The position numbers and the translations under genes are program-made. A model generated the notes under the pieces. It did no database searches and was not told the DNA's origin. It saw only the letters and a program-made list of their open reading frames with translations. DNA of 64,000 nucleotides from Combretum micranthum (Eukaryota > Streptophyta > Magnoliopsida > Myrtales > Combretaceae): positions 124,001-188,000 of the forward strand of contig JAMXBD010001375.1 of the NCBI GenBank assembly GCA_024138025.1. The letters are read 5' to 3'. Shown piece by piece: positions 63,331 through 64,000 of the stretch (the stretch's first letter is position 1; each line of letters opens with the position of its first letter).

Positions 63331-63689
63331 TAACAACATGTTGATAAGTTTTTTAAACTTATTTACCTTGTACCAAAGGCTAATGTTGTCTTCAACAGTC
63401 TAACCTTAGTATAGGATACAAGCACATGCATGAGCAGAAGGAATATCTTAGAGACCCCACGAGTTACATGTGCATGTCTATTCTCCATGACCACAGCATA
63501 GACATCCTTCAATTATATCACCTTAAAATCCATATGGAAATTGGGTATAGGATGTCAATTGAAACTTGCTCTCTTTTTCGTCTCAATTTGTTGACAAATC
63601 CTTTAGGTGAATTGTTGAAACCACTTATTGCTTTCCTTAATCTTAGTAGCAATCCTACTCATTATCTGTTTCCTTATGCATTCCATCTG

Positions 63690-64000
63690 GTGGGTGTCGA
63701 ATCCAACAAAATTAAATAACCTGCTCTTGAAATTTTGTAAATAGTAGTGAGCAGGATCGTCTCCACAGGGACTGGGGAAAATCTATCTCTATTTTAATAA
63801 CTAGTAAAAGGGAATAAAAATCGGGGGTTTTGTATAAACGATTAATTAGAAACTAATTGATTTCTAAAATTAACAAATACGTTTATTAGTGTAAATTCAA
63901 TAGTAACAAGTTCTAACCAAAGAATTATCACGATTCAATTCATAAAGATGATCATTGATGCAAGGATTGTTATTCTAATTCATGAATAAATTGGTTATGA
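63690..64000 (+). mobile_element. Retroelement fragment running off the window (tentative)
   Basis: The segment GGTGTCGAATCC ... GAGCAGGATCGTCTCCACAGGGA is a sequence type I associate with untranslated parts of plant LTR retrotransposons. No domain or border is visible before the window ends. Confidence 0.25.

Noticed and set aside
63426..63719. 97-codon plus-strand frame
   Set aside because: No recognisable family; it overlaps the start of a retroelement-like sequence and lies beside a minus-strand MULE relic.

Overview
This window looks like nuclear DNA of a flowering plant, most likely a eudicot. It is AT-rich. The genes have short exons with GT-AG introns, and the repeats are typical plant families: Ty3/Gypsy chromoviruses, Tat-type Gypsy, an RNase H-bearing L1-type LINE, hAT MITEs, a Mutator-like element with a plant mobile domain, and a tRNA-derived SINE. 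The species cannot be named from the sequence.

Two host genes are recognisable. (1) An ACT-domain-repeat (ACR) protein gene lies on the minus strand (2182-6360, seven coding exons). (2) A HIR/SPFH (hypersensitive-induced reaction, prohibitin/stomatin family) gene lies on the plus strand (50449-51878, five coding exons, TATA box at 50072-50080). Both match their families over the whole length, but both carry small deletions that break the reading frame: five missing bases in the last two ACR exons and one in the last HIR exon. The Gypsy pol at 18.6-21.9 kb has two more one-base losses in A runs. Most of these losses fall in homopolymers, so uncorrected consensus errors must be weighed against real pseudogenes. 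A third host-type signal, with no gene body, is a promoter at 17.98-18.31 kb rich in GGCCCA (site II) and telo-box (AAACCCTAA-like) motifs.

The rest is mobile or unassigned DNA. Region by region: 0.25-0.8 kb hAT-like MITE; 2.2-6.8 kb ACR gene; 9.3-10.1 kb second hAT-like MITE; 10.8-12.7 kb diverged tandem duplication; 14.8-15.6 kb copia-like LTR relic; 18.0-18.3 kb orphan promoter; 18.6-21.9 kb 5'-truncated chromovirus; 22.2-24.7 kb decayed LINE; 24.8-25.5 kb hAT MITE between TA microsatellites; 32.6-35.7 kb Tat-type Gypsy relic; 35.7-43.4 kb nested LTR retrotransposons (a Tekay-like element inside a smaller Gypsy element); 44.8-49.8 kb Mutator-like element; 50.1-51.9 kb HIR gene; 54.9-55.0 kb SINE; 57.9-60.7 kb long LTR-like sequence; 63.0-63.3 kb second MULE relic.

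The most striking feature is the Mutator-like element at 44786-49769. Its ends are defined to the base by a perfect 9-bp target-site duplication (TAGATTCTT). Each ~230-bp terminal inverted repeat holds four tandem 27-bp palindromes. Inside, a MULE transposase reading frame runs directly into a plant mobile domain frame, with no sign of the transposase C-terminus. The element ends about 300 bp upstream of the HIR TATA box, so its palindrome-rich terminus lies in the probable promoter region of a defence-associated gene.
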